DNA from: Stomoxys calcitrans
Taxonomy: Eukaryota; Arthropoda; Insecta; Diptera; Muscidae
DNA length: 64,000 nt
Direction: 5' to 3'
Assembly: GCF_963082655.1 (NCBI RefSeq)
Contig: NC_081552.1
Span: forward strand, 57,268,561-57,332,560
The notes under the pieces are model-generated. The model did no database searches and had not been told where the DNA came from. It saw only the letters and a program-made list of their open reading frames with translations. Positions within the stretch are counted from its first letter, which is position 1. The number at the start of each line of letters is the position of its first letter. Made by a program: the position numbers and the translations under genes. Shown here piece by piece: positions 34,801-45,982 of the stretch.

Positions 34801-35431
34801 CACGGAGACTTGATCAATGCCAACCACAAGGAGAATTTCTTCCTCCTTCTCCTCCCCGTGGGAGACCTCCCACTTCTCTGCTACCAAACCTTGGTTTTGC
34901 TTGCCCAAGAATCCCAACAAGCGTTCCGTCGCAAATCTACTGCCCCTTGATGATGACCGTCGCCTTTGTGAGCTGGGGGATATCAATCTTTCTCACCAGA
35001 TCGAGCTTTGCGCCCTCCCAGAGAGCGTGGATACCTCTGACGAGCTGTTTGACGGTATCAATACATTCCACCGACATAAAACGGAGCGTAAAGATGTCCC
35101 TTCTATACTCGCAGCTCATCATTTGTATGGGTGGACCCTCTACAGAGTTCCACACATGTTCGAAAATCCGATCGTTAACCAGATCCTCCACTTAGGACCG
35201 ATGATCTGGTGGAATCCTACCGGATGAACAGCCGATATTGATGACTGCATAATTCAGCTCATCTCTGTTGTGCTTCCTTGCCACTCTGGCGTAAGAGGGC
35301 GGTTTCTTACCATTCTCAGCGACTATCTTCCCCTTCCATGATGGCTGTGACCTCAGTTTGGAAGTCACAGTCCTCCATGAAGACCCAGGGGCCGTGCACG
35401 CTTCCTTCGTTCCTGTTCCGACTTTGTCCAC
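34478..35431 (-). pseudogene. ORF1 (gag-like) of the minus-strand retrotransposon, fragments
   Basis: Frames at 35192-35431 (PSYARVARKHNRDELNYAVI), 34937-35191 (IFEHVWNSVEGPP...RFMSVECIDTVKQLVRGIHAL) and 34478-34774 (repeat peptides) together form a decayed ORF1. The first two resemble the nucleic-acid-binding half of ORF1 proteins in this group; the last is the repeat-bearing C-terminal tail. Frames are offset from one another, so no single product is possible. Confidence 0.55.
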
Positions 35432-35658
35432 CTCCGCAGGACACTGTCTGGAGTCTCAATTGCGGGATGGCTGGCTTGGTTTTCCCAGAATACTTGAAAG
35501 CGGTGAGCTCTTTTTCTTCTTCAGCATTTTAGCAGTGTTATGCTCTTTGGGAGATCTGATTATTTTTCCAGCATCCGTAAAACGTCAACTCTATCCCTTT
35601 CGGCATTCTGCACTTTCGACCGATTGCGCTGCCGGTACATCCTTCTCTGTCTCCTTCA

Positions 35659-36009
35659 TCATACCCCGGATCGCTTTCTAGACCTGCTTGTGAGCTTAGC
35701 AAAGCCATCGCTCACTTCTGCCGTCATCCCGATGCCCTCATCTCTCGATTTGGTTGCGATAACTGTTTCAATGACACCGTCGCTGCCTGAATCCGAGTCA
35801 GAAACACTACCTTTACTTAAAGGCTGGGGACGAACCGTGCATCCCTTTGGTTTATTCGTCTCTTCCTCATTAATTAGTCTAACGACTAATTGTGCGCTTG
35901 AAGCATTACTCTCGACTACAGGTGCCAATGCACCCATTCCTATAGGAGAGGAGGACAACACGCTACGGTCTGACGCCACCACCGCAGCTGTTGAGTCTTT
36001 GGAGTCCAT
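35659..36009 (-). pseudogene. ORF1 N-terminus of the minus-strand retrotransposon
   Basis: 116 codons starting MDSKDSTAAVVASDRSVLSS, Ser/Asp-rich and probably disordered. The start is shared with MDSKDPAAVVASGRSKLSA in the plus-strand element, which supports the start codon and the family link. It ends at a stop after SRSRKRSGV. Confidence 0.6.
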
Positions 36010-36080
36010 TTCTAGCCTACTCCAAAAGGCTTTAAAATTTTTTGTAATAGGTAGATCCTATTCCGAGATACGGACATGAA

Positions 36081-36639
36081 AACACGTCCGTTCCACACAA
36101 CGGCTACAAAACGTACATGTTTTCGAAAAATGTAATTAAAATTTGTTTAAAAAAATGTTATTAAAATTTTGTTTTTACTCAAAATTTCATTAAGAAAAAT
36201 AATTTTACAGCGGCCTCGGCAAAGTGTTGTCTTTGCAGATTATTATATATTTGTTTATTGAGGCCCATTTTCGAACTACACCTTTATACAGCCCCTTTTA
36301 AACCCGATCACCCAGTTTACCGACTTCAGCTCACAAAAAGAATATTTTTTACACAATATATTCGAAATTAGATATCATTTTAGATATCACTCAAAAATGG
36401 TCTATATTGTATCATATTGTTTGATAAAGCTACCACATAGTTCGATCTCGCAACTTAGGGTTTTGAGCATAAAAAAGCCAAACTTTTAGCCGCTTTGCGA
36501 TAAATTCATTGTAGAGAAAGAGTGAGAGGTATGATACCCTCTATATTCGCGTCGAATACGATCCTTATCACACCGTATTTCGATTAACCTTCTATACATA
36601 TTCCTCTCAATTGAAGTTCATGGCCTCACATATGGCTTA
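36081..36639. other. Spacer with decayed HINE-B remnants
   Basis: At about 36260-36500, short stretches such as CCCATTTTCGAACT, TTTATACAGCCCCTTTTAAACC and AGTTCGATCTCGCAACTTAGG recall subtype B tails but with many changes. No gene seen. Confidence 0.35.
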
Positions 36640-38239
36640 TTATACCCTCCACCATAAGATGGGGGGTATACTAATTTCGTCATTCTGTTTGTAACTACTC
36701 GAAATATTCGTCTGAGACCCCATAAAGTATATATATTCTTGATCGTCATGAAATTTTATGTCGATCTAGCCATGTCCGTCCGTCTGTCCGTCTGTCTGTC
36801 GAAAGCACGCTAACTTCCGAAGGAGTAAAACTAGCCGCTTGAAATTTTGCACAAATACTTCTTATTAGTGTAGGTCGGTTGGTATTGTAAATGGGCCATA
36901 TCGGTCCATGTTTTGATATAGCTATCATATAAACCGATCTTGGGTCTTGACTTCTTGAGCCTCTATAGTGTGCAATTCTTATCCGATTTGAATGAATTTT
37001 GGCAATCCGTGTTTTGTTATGATATCCAACAACTGTGCCAAGTATGGTTCAAATCGGTCCATAACCTGATATAGCTGTCATATAAACCGATCTGGGATCT
37101 TGACTTCTTGAGCCTCTAGAGTGCGCAATTCTTATCTGATTTGAATGAATTTTGACACGACGTGTTTTGTTATGATATCCAACAACTGTGCCAAGTATAG
37201 TTTAAATCGGTCCATAACCTGATATAGCTGTCATATAAACCGATCTGGGACCTTGACTTCTTGAGCCTCTAGAGGTCGCAATTATTATCCGATTTGCCTG
37301 AAATTTTGTATGACGGATTTTCTCATTTCATAGCCATCAATATACGTGTTTATTTTGGTCTGAATCGGTCTATAGCCCGATACAGCTCCCATATAAATCG
37401 ATCTCTCCATTTTACTTCTTGAGCCCCCAAAGGGCGCAATTCTTATACGAATTGGCTGACATTTTACACAGGCCTCCAACTTATAAAGGGTGATTTTTTT
37501 GAGGTTAGGATTTTCATGCATTAGTATTTGACAGATCACGTGGGATTTCAGACATGGTGTCAAAGAGAAAGATGCTCAGTATGCTTTGACATTTCATCAT
37601 GAATAGACTTACTAACGAGCAACGCTTGCAAATCATTGAATTTTATTACCAAAATCAGTGTTCGGTCCAACAGCATCTTTGAAAAAATACGGTCCAATGA
37701 TTCCACCAGCGTACAAACCACACCAAACAGTGCATTTTTCGGGATGCATGGGCAGTTCTTGAACGGCTTCTGGTTGCTCTTAACTCCAAATGCGGCAATT
37801 TTGCTTATTTACGTAGCCTTTCAACCAGAAATGAGCCTCATCGCTGAACAAAATTTGTCGATAAAAAAGCGGATTTTCTGCCAACTTTTCTAGGGCCCAT
37901 TCACTGAAAATGATTTGCAAGCGTTGCTCGTTAGTAAGTCTATTCATGATGAAATGTCAAAGCATACTGAGCATCTTTCTCTTTGACACCATGTCTGAAA
38001 TCCCACGTGATCTGTCAAATACTAATGCATGAAAATCCTAACCTCAAAAAAATCACCCTTTAATTTAATTGTGGTCCAAACCGGACCATATCTTGATATC
38101 GCTCTAATAGCAGAGCAAATTATTTCTAATATCCCGTTTTGCCTAAGAAGAGATGCCGGGAAAAACAACTCGACAAATGCGATCCCTGGTGGAGGGTATA
38201 TAAGATTCGGCCCGGCCGAACTTAGCACGCTTTTACTTG
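36640..38239 (+). mobile_element. HINE subtype A carrying a nested fold-back element
   Basis: Begins TTATACCCTCCACCATAAG, with the core and GTCCGTCTGTCCGTCTG tract near 36775-36800. It has four to five monomers and ends GGTGGAGGGTATATAAG, the intact palindrome and CTTTTACTTG. A 575-bp Tc1/mariner-like element sits at 37486-38060; without it the sequence rejoins the family consensus at a TA (CCAACTTATA + ATTTAATTG). Confidence 0.8.
37486..38060. mobile_element. Fold-back Tc1/mariner-superfamily derivative
   Basis: Both ends carry AAGGGTGATTTTTTTGAGG in inverted orientation, flanked by TA (37484-37485 and 38061-38062). The inverted arms (~135-150 bp) extend into the transposase start: both arms encode MNRLTNEQRLQII reading inwards. 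Between them, on the minus strand, is a transposase fragment (EWALEKLAENPLFYRQILFS, then DEAHFWL). This middle part contains the first catalytic Asp (FSDEAHF); the other two are missing. The family has a Tc1/IS630 look (DD41D-like by memory of relatives), but the subgroup is inferred. Non-autonomous. Confidence 0.75.
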
Positions 38240-38384
38240 TTTTTTAACAGATTTCCCTGAAATTCGCATAGTTAGGTATTATTGACCTTTCTACATCCTT
38301 TCCTAATAACTTTATATTCCGTTCTACAGATGAGAAATATGCTTATGGTTGTGGAAATCCAATTTTTGCCTCGGGCAAGCTTTT

Positions 38385-39987
38385 TTATACCCTCCACCAT
38401 AAGATGGGGGGTATACTAATTTCGTCATTCTGTTTGTAACTACTCGAAATATTCGTCTGAGACCCCATAAAGTATATATATTCTTGATCGTCGCGACATT
38501 TTATGTCGATCTAACCATGTCCGTCCGTCTGTCCGTCCGTCCGTCCGTCTGTCTGTCGAAAGCACGCTAACTTCCGAAGGACAAATACTTCTTATTAGTG
38601 TAGGTCGGTTGGTATTGTAAATGGGCCATATCGGTCCATGTTTTGATATAGCTGCCATATAAACCGATCTTGGGTCTTGACTTCTTGAGCCTCTAGAGTG
38701 CGCAATTCTTATCCGATTGGAATGAAATTATGCACGACGTGTTTTGCTACGATATCCAACAACTGTGACAAGTATAGTTCAAATCGGTCCATAACCTGAT
38801 ATAGCTGCCATATAAACCGATCTTGGGTCTTGACTTCTTGAGCCTCTAGCGTGCGCAATTGTTATCCGATCTGAATGAAATTTTGCACGACGTGTTTTCT
38901 TATGATATCCAACAACTGTGCCAAGTATGGTTCAAATCGGTTTATAACCTGATGTAGCTGCCATATAAACCGATCTGGGGTCTTGACTTCTTGAGCCTCT
39001 AGAGTGCGCAATTCTTATCCGATTGGAATGAAATTTTGCACGACGTGTTTTGTTATTATATCCAACCACTGTGCCAAGTATGGTTCAAATCAGTCCATAA
39101 CCTGATATAGCTGCCATATAAACCGATCTTGGGTCTTGACTTCTTGAGCCTCTAGAGTACGCAATTCTTATCCGATTGGAATGGAATTTCGCACGACGTG
39201 TTTTGTTATGATGCCCAACAACTGTGCCAAGTATGGTTTAAATCGGTTCATAACCTGATATAGCTGCCATATAAACCGATCTTGGGTCTTGACTTCTTGA
39301 GCCTCTAGAGGGCACAATTCTTATCCGATTTGAATGAATTTTTGCACGAAGTATTTCGTTATGATATCCAACAATTGTGCCATGTATGGTTGAAATCGGT
39401 CCATAACCTGATATAGCAGTCATATAAACAGATCTGGGGATTTGACTTCTTGAGCTTCTAGGGGGCGCAATTCCTATCCGATTTGGCTGAAATTTTGCAT
39501 GACGTATTTTATTTTTACTTTCAACAACTGTGTCAAATAAGGTTCAAATCGGTTCATAACCTGATATAGCTGCCATATAAACCGATCTGGAACTTGACCC
39601 CTAGAGGTCGCAATTATTATCCGATATGCCTGAAATTTTGTACGATGGATCCTCTCATGACCACCAACAAACGTGTTTATTATGGTCTGAATCGGTCTAT
39701 AGCCCGATACAGATCCCATATAAATCGTTCTCTCTATTTTACTTCGTGAGCCCCAATGGGCGCAATTCTTATACGAATTGGCTGAAATTTTAAACAGGTC
39801 TCCAACATATAATTTAATTGTGGTCCGAACCGGACCATATCTTGATATCGTTTTAATAGCAGAGCAACTCTTTTCTTATATCCTTTTTTGCCTAAGAAGA
39901 GATGCCGGGAAAAGAACTCGACAAATGCGATCCATGGTGGAGGGTATATAAGATTCGGCCCGGCCGAACTTAGCACGCTTTTACTTG
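38385..39987 (+). mobile_element. HINE subtype A with the longest regular 153-bp array
   Basis: Begins TTATACCCTCCACCATAAG and ends with the intact palindrome and CTTTTACTTG. Monomer anchors (ACCGAT, one mutated to ACAGAT) lie at 38664, 38817, 38970, 39123, 39276, 39429 and 39582, with every step exactly 153 bp. The GTCCGTCCGTCCGTCTG tract is near 38530. A 40-odd-bp deletion follows the tract (CCGAAGGACAAATACTTC). Confidence 0.85.
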
Positions 39988-40155
39988 TTTTCTTGTTTTT
40001 TCGCGTTAAGTATGTGATTTAATAAAATAAAACCAGTTTTAAAATAAATGCGTAAGTTATTTTCTTTAATAATTAATATTTTCTATGTGTTGATAATTTT
40101 CAACACGACCTTATTTATTCAATATTGTTGTTTTTAATTCAAGCTCGAGGTCTTT

Positions 40156-41311
40156 TTATACCCTCCACCATAAGATGGGGGGTATACTAATTTCGTCATT
40201 CTGATTGTAACTACTCGAAATATTCGTCTGAGACCCCATAAAGTATATATATACTTGATCGTCGTGAAATTTTATGTCGATCTAGCCATGTCCGTCCGTC
40301 CGTCCGTCCGACCGTCCGTCCGTCCGTCTGTCTGTCGAAAGCACGCTATCTTCCGAAGGAGTAAAGCTAGCCGCTTGAAAATTTGCACAAATACTTCTTA
40401 ATAGTGTAGGTCGGTTGGTATTGTAAATGGGCCATATCGGTCCATAACCTGATATAGCTGCCATATAAACCGATCTTGGGTCTTGACTTCTTGAGCCTCT
40501 AGAGTGCGCAATTCTTATCCGATTGGAATGAAATTTGGCACGACGTGTTTTGTTCCGATATCCAACAACTGTGCCAAGTATGGTTCAAATCGGTCCATAA
40601 CCTGATATAGCTGCCATATACACCGATCTAGGGTTTTGACTTCTTGAGCCTCTAGAGTGCGCAATTCTTATCCCATTGGAATGGAATTTCGCACGACGTG
40701 TTTTGTTACGATATCCAATAACTGTGACAAGTATGGTTCAAATCGGTCCATAACCTTATATAGCTGTCATATAAACCGATCTTGGGTCTTGACTTCTTGA
40801 GCCTCTAGAGTGCGCAATTCTTATCCAATTTGAATGAATTTTGGTACGTAGTATTTTGTTATGATATCCAACAACTGTGTAAAATATGGTTCAAATCGGT
40901 TCATAACCTGATATAGCTGCCATATAAACCGATCTTGGGTCTTGACTTCTTGAGCCTCTAGAGTGCGCAATTATTATTCGATTTGCCTGCAATTTTGTTT
41001 ATTATGGTCTGAATCGGTATATAGCCCGATACAGCTCCCATATAAATCGATCTCTCTATTTTACTTCTTGAGCCCACAAAGGGCTCAATTCTTATTCGAA
41101 TTGGCTGACATTTTACACAGGTCTCCAACATATAATTTAATTGTGGTCCAAACCGGACCATATATTGATATCGCTCTAATAGCAGAGCAAATCTTTTCTT
41201 ATATCCTTTTTTTGCCTAAGAAGAGATGCCGGGAAAAGAACTCGACAAATGCGATCCATGGTGGAGGGTATATAAGATTCGGCCCGGCCGAACTTAGCAC
41301 GCTTTTACTTG
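40156..41311 (+). mobile_element. HINE subtype A
   Basis: Third of three like-oriented subtype A copies within 4.7 kb. It starts TTATACCCTCCACCATAAG and contains a long GTCC/GACC tract (about 40290-40335), four monomers, intact subterminal repeat and palindrome. It ends TTTTACTTG immediately before the 5' region of the plus-strand retrotransposon. Confidence 0.8.
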
Positions 41312-41516
41312 TTGGTTTTTCTCTTTTGTTTATTATTTATGCATCGATATTTCGCATTTCTTCTTGTTTGAACCGTTGTGTGGGTTCTGTTTGAATCGTT
41401 GAGCGGAGCGGATGATCTTGATCCCGCTTGATGATCTGTTTCTGTTTGACGTCTGTTTCTGTTTGACGTCTGTTTCCAGTGGAGCGGCAGATCTAGAGCC
41501 CGGGAGTTGGCTAAGA

Positions 41517-41834
41517 ATGGACTCCAAAGACCCAGCTGCGGTGGTGGCATCAGGCCGTAGCAAGTTGTCTGCTATCGAAACCTCGACTGGTGGAGCGACT
41601 GCCCCAGGCCGACAGACGACTAGTCAGCAGGGACTTTTAACGAAGACACCAGGTTCAAGTCTCGAGGACAAGGCCGAACCTATTCTTTTTTCGCATGCCT
41701 ATAGCTTGCCTAGGCCATCGGCCTTACCCGGCAAACCAAGAGATTGGAATAATAGAAGACACATCGCTCTCAGATTTATTGAGAGGCTTGGTGCGAATGA
41801 TCCTAAGACTCTCACTAATAGGGAGAGAGACTAA
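41517..41834 (+). pseudogene. ORF1 N-terminal part of plus-strand retrotransposon
   Basis: Starts MDSKDPAAVVASGRSKLSA (same opening as the other element) and continues with a Thr/Ser/Pro-rich stretch and FSHAYSLPRPSALPGKPRDW, then NNRRHIALRFIERLG, before a stop after LTNRERD. I chose this Met rather than the upstream one at 41412 because of the shared start. The downstream ORF1 sequence is only readable in shifted frames. Confidence 0.6.
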
Positions 41835-42527
41835 CTAAATTGGACTCGGGAGTTCGCTGTACAGACTACCCCAAAGAATACACGTCTAGGAAACTGCATC
41901 GCAGTCAGCCAAAAGGCTGCGGTCACCTGGAAGCCATTCCATCCCTAAAAGAACTAGGGCGAACAACAGTAAGATGGGTCCAAGAACCTTTGCTAATGTC
42001 GCTAGGGACAGTTTGGTGATGGCATTTGTCGACAAGGGAGAAGAACAGGGCTGCATGCCTAGGAATAATTGGAGTGGGATAGTCATAGACTGTCACCAGT
42101 ATATTCCGATGTCCTATTTTGTGACGAAGCAGGCTGGTATCGAGGCCGATACAGACTATTTGCCTTCGAGGATCAATGCCCAATTTAAATGTATCGTTGT
42201 GCGCTAAAAAAGATTGGTGAGATGTGGCTGGGTGCAGCACTATATTTAGTCAAGAAGGTAGATATTCCTTCCCGACAATGGCGCATGCTTGGATACCAAG
42301 GATTCGCTCAGATCCTAAATCGATACTTGGAAAACTAAGATTGGTAGATTAGATGAGGATGATGGTGGCCGTAGACATGCAGTATTCGTACTTAACTCCG
42401 GCTGTCTCGCAGACCTCAACAAGTCTGAAGGGGTTGTATCCTACGGATTCAACAAGTTAAACTAAAGGTCTATAGAAGCGGTGGGGTTGGGGAATCAGCA
42501 GACGACTCTACAGTTGTTGCTGAACAC

Positions 42528-42836
42528 TTGACTGAGGAGCTATCGACCACATCGCTAAAGTCTGGCGGATTTCAGGAGACTGAAAATCCTCCTGCCACAA
42601 TCGAGACAGGAGGAGATGGCATCGAAACGGGACCCGACAAACCCTGTGTGGGTGGGTCACAAAGTTGGACTGGGCTCAATGTGCGCGCCAGCGGGGAAGC
42701 ACGGAACTCAGAAAGTACTTCGACAGCAGCAGTTAGTGAAGAATCTAAGGAAAAATCGTCCACACCGCAAGTGCCCAGTGTCTTGAGGAAGAGTGGTTCC
42801 ACAGCTTTCTCATCTGCCCCTGGATGGTCATCATGA
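42528..42836 (+). pseudogene. ORF1 C-terminal tail
   Basis: 102 codons, acidic and Ser/Thr/Gly-rich (MTEELSTTSLKSGG...), low complexity and likely disordered. The stop is followed directly by the APE region in another frame. No domain recognised; assigned to ORF1 by position. Confidence 0.45.
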
Positions 42837-42959
42837 CAAGTACTAACGAATCTTGTGAGGATGAACTTCTGGTGGAGTCAGAAGACGAGGCTAACACAAC
42901 AGTGGTGGAATTTCTGAATCCTGACTATGGTCCGGTTTCTACAGATAAATCTCCACCAT

Positions 42960-44001
42960 TGTAAGGCCGCTTCGGCGGCACTAAAGGTCCTTCTGTTGGC
43001 TGGGGGATATGACGTGGTTCTTATCCAGGAACCATGGGTGTGTGGAGGATTGTACGTGGACTAAGAATTCCGGTATTTAAACTTCTCAAGGGTATGGGGA
43101 ATGGAGATACAGAGCCTCTACTCTTGCAAAGGGTAGTCTAAATGCTTTTCTTCTTCCGCCGCTAAGCACTGAAGATTTTGTAGTAGCCAGCCTTGAAATA
43201 AACAAGTCTCATTACTGGCTGGCTTCCCTATATATGGCACACGATTCAGAGATGCCGCCTTCAAACCTTAAGTCGCTGGTTGAAGCTGCTTCTGTAGGGA
43301 AGAAATGCCTCATTGTAGGAAGTGATGCTAATGCACATCATCAGATATGGGGAAGTTCGGATGTCAACGAAAGGGGTGAGCTGCTTGTTGAATATATTAT
43401 AAGTTGCAATCTGGCAGTTTGTAATAACGGGGATAAACCGACCTTTATTACCAGGAACAGGCAGGAGGTACTAGATATTACCTTTGTATCGGAAGATATA
43501 AGTGGAAGAATATGCGATCATCGTTATATTAGTTTTAGCCTTGGAGAAAATACTGGAGTAGTGGACCCTCGGATAAACAGAAGAAAGGCGGATTGGGATA
43601 AATTTCGGTACAAATTCTGCACCAAAACTACGGAGGGTATAGACATAGTGGTCAAGCGGATCACAAAGGCCCTGAATGACTCGCTTGTGTCAGCATACCC
43701 TAGTGCCAAGCCAAGGGGCAAATATCGACCGCCATGGTGGACCCCAGATCTGGTTGGTCTGAGGAAGGACTGCAGGAAACTCATCAACAGAGAAAAAGCC
43801 ACAAGAGCACCACATGATTGGAATATCTATAAGGCTGAGGTAAGAAAATATAAGGGCGAGCTGAGAAAGGCTCAAAACAAATCCTCGGTAGAATTTAACA
43901 GCTCCGTGGAGGATGCATCTGAATCCTCTAGGCTAAGGAAGATTCTGACCTATTACGGTGGGGTATATCCAAAAGTCAGGGAATGTATGGACGATTTCTA
44001 G
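42960..44001 (+). pseudogene. APE endonuclease and EN-RT linker
   Basis: A first piece near 42963-43065 reads AALKVLLLAGGYDVVLIQEP (catalytic Glu in QEPW) and is then frame-broken. The 43234-44001 frame (255 codons) has CLIVGSDANAHHQIWGSSD (DxN box), KPTFITRNRQEVLDITFVS and a box ICDHRYISFSL in place of SFSDHRYI. The peptide between DITFVSEDISGR and CDHRY is shorter than in the sister copy, indicating an in-frame deletion. The basic linker PPWWTPDLVGLRKDCRKLIN then precedes RT. Confidence 0.7.
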
Positions 44002-44960
44002 TGAGGAAACACCAGAACTACTCGTTGATACACATTTCCCGGGAAATTCTCCAACGCACAACGTGGCGCCAGAAGAGGTTGTTACTGATATGCAATTGTC
44101 GGAGGCCATTAGGGAAATTGTGTCTGAGACGAAAATCCTTTAGTCGATAAGAATTTTGGACTCCTTTAAGTTGCCAGGCCCTGATGATGTATCACCGGTT
44201 GAATTACAAGCTGTGTCTGTTAGACTGGTTCCCTCGCTTAGGGAGATATACTCTGCTTGTATCAGAATGTCATATATACCTGTGGGATGGATTGACATTA
44301 AGGTCATTTTCATTACGAAAGCAGGAAAACCATACCGTAAGGCGAAAGATTTTCGTCCTATTAGTCTGTCATCCTTTATGCTGAAGACTCTTGAGAGGTT
44401 GATAGAATCATATCTTAAGGCAAAGATCCCTGGAGATCGCCTGTCGCGGCAGCAAATCCACCGAAACAGCCCTTCTCGACCTAGTCGGCTACATAGAGGG
44501 TTCTCTCTCTGTTCAGGAATAAGCAATGGTAGCATTTCTTGACATTGAAGGTGCTTTCAATAATGTAAAGCCGACGTCAATCATGAAGGAGTTGGAGTTT
44601 CTAGGCATCAACTCTACCGTAAGAAAGTTTATTAATAACTTACTTACTAAAAGACGCATTACGGCAGGCTAGGGATCTGTGGATCTAAAAATATGGGTCA
44701 ACAGAGGAACACCTCAAGGAGGTGGACTGTCTCCTCTACTTTGGAATATAGCAAATTTACAATACATTATTGTCTCTGGAAGAAAAAGGCGTAAAAGTGG
44801 TAGTGTATGCTGATGAACCTCTACGTCCAACAGCAAAGTGGGATACCGAAAGTGTTCTGGGTATAAATCCGTGCAAGACAGAAGTAGTTGTTTTCAGCAG
44901 GAGATACAAGTTGCCTACAGTAGTACCCGCGCGTCATGCATTGGGTATATACTGCAGGTG
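44002..44960 (+). pseudogene. Reverse transcriptase, inactive
   Basis: Pieces in several frames cover the domain: AIREIVSETKIL, FKLPGPDDVSPVELQ, VIFITKAGKPYRKAKDFRPI, LDIEGAFNNVKPTSIMKELE (box A Asp present), NRGTPQGGGLSPLLWN (box B) and VVVYADEP where YADD is expected. The second catalytic Asp of box C is replaced by Glu and the sequence after it is partly deleted, rejoining at SVLGINPCKTEVVVFSRRY. There are in-frame stops at about 44142 and 44670. Confidence 0.7.
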
Positions 44961-45299
44961 TCAGACCTATAATGTTATATGGTGTTGTGGTCTAGTGGAC
45001 GGCGCTTCAAAAGTCCAGCTTCTGCTCAATACTTAACCAGACCCAAAGGATGGCTTGTTTGTGCATCACAGCCACACTGAGGACGACACCATCTGATGCA
45101 CTGAATTTAATGCTACATCTTATACCTCTGGACATTGTGGCTACCCAAATTGCAGCGACCACTGTCGTGGCCACGGACACTGTATTATACTTGATACAAT
45201 ATCCGTCCCAGTCCCAGGCAGTGTTGATTACACCCTACCTGAGCCGCTTTTTGATAAAAATTACTGTACCACTATTCCTGATAGAACCGATTATATCTA

Positions 45300-45702
45300 C
45301 GATATCCCTGGTAACAAAAGTTACATAGACTTCTATACGGATGGTTCCAAACTAAACGACCAGGTGGGCTATGGGGTGTACTCTAAAGATCTAGAAATGG
45401 TCATATCGAAGAGGTTACCCGACCACTGCTGGGTGTATCAAGCAGAGATCCATGCAGTTAGGAAGTGGTGGAATGGCTAAGATATGTCATTACGACGATT
45501 GGCATAAATATCTTCTCAGACAGCCAGGCAGCCATTAAATACCTGGAGAACGTATTTCTGAACACAAAAACCGCCCTCGACTGTCGCGGATCTCTCAACG
45601 AGAAGAAGGCTGAACAGTTCAAAATTCACCTGTTGTGGGTACCGGGCCACAGAGATATCCCAGGGAATTGTAAAGCAGACGAGCTTGCGAGACTGGGAGC
45701 TA
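45300..45702 (+). pseudogene. RNase H domain, split by mariner
   Basis: Shows YIDFYTDGSKLNDQVGYGVY (Asp), YQAEIHAVRKWWNG (Glu), then after a frameshift INIFSDSQAAIKYLE (Asp) and LLWVPGHRDIPGNCKADELA. All four usual catalytic motifs are visible, but a one-base shift near 45465 separates the first two from the rest. The frame is cut at LARLGA by the mariner TA site. Confidence 0.7.
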
Positions 45703-45868
45703 TTGGGTTGCCCAAAAAGTAATTGTCGGCAATATAGTAGTAATATAGTCGGCGTTGACAAATTTTTTCAACGTTATCAGTTATCAGCTGTTACTTTTAG
45801 CTTGCTTTAGGAAAAAATTGCGCGAAATTTTGTTTACATTTGTTTGTTTGGCGTCAATTTTAATATGG

Positions 45869-45982
45869 GTACCACATGTATTGAAAGAAATTCATTTAAC
45901 AAACCGAATCAACGCTTGTGATATGCACCTTAAACGCAATGAATTCGATCCGTTTTTAAAACGAATCATAACTGGAGATGAA
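45869..45982 (+). pseudogene. mariner transposase, first surviving segment
   Basis: 38 codons from WVPHVLKEIHLTNRINACDM to the first catalytic Asp (TGDE). The DNA-binding N-terminus is absent; upstream sequence is TIR-proximal non-coding DNA. It continues in frame at 47076 once the HINE is ignored. Confidence 0.85.

Larger units (their letters stand above)
30089..36080 (-). mobile_element. Near-complete APE-RT-RNaseH non-LTR retrotransposon
   Basis: Reading leftwards from about 36009 the order is ORF1 (N-terminus starting MDSKDSTAAVV), a repeat-bearing ORF1 segment, the end of an APE domain, RT, RNase H, the C-terminal knuckle and a 3' UTR ending in AACCTAACCTA (reverse of 30091-30100). The starting peptide is shared with the plus-strand copy at 41517. 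A HINE is inserted in the 3' UTR (30200-31367). Many stops and frameshifts make it a pseudo-copy. I place it in the I/LOA-like group because of APE plus RNase H and the 3' end; the clade is inferred. Confidence 0.7.

Noticed and set aside
30002..36640. Both halves of a HINE flanking the minus-strand retrotransposon
   Set aside because: The left half ends at the TA tract at 30090, but no matching right half (TATTCTTGATCG...) follows the retrotransposon 5' end near 36080; the next HINE starts anew at 36640.
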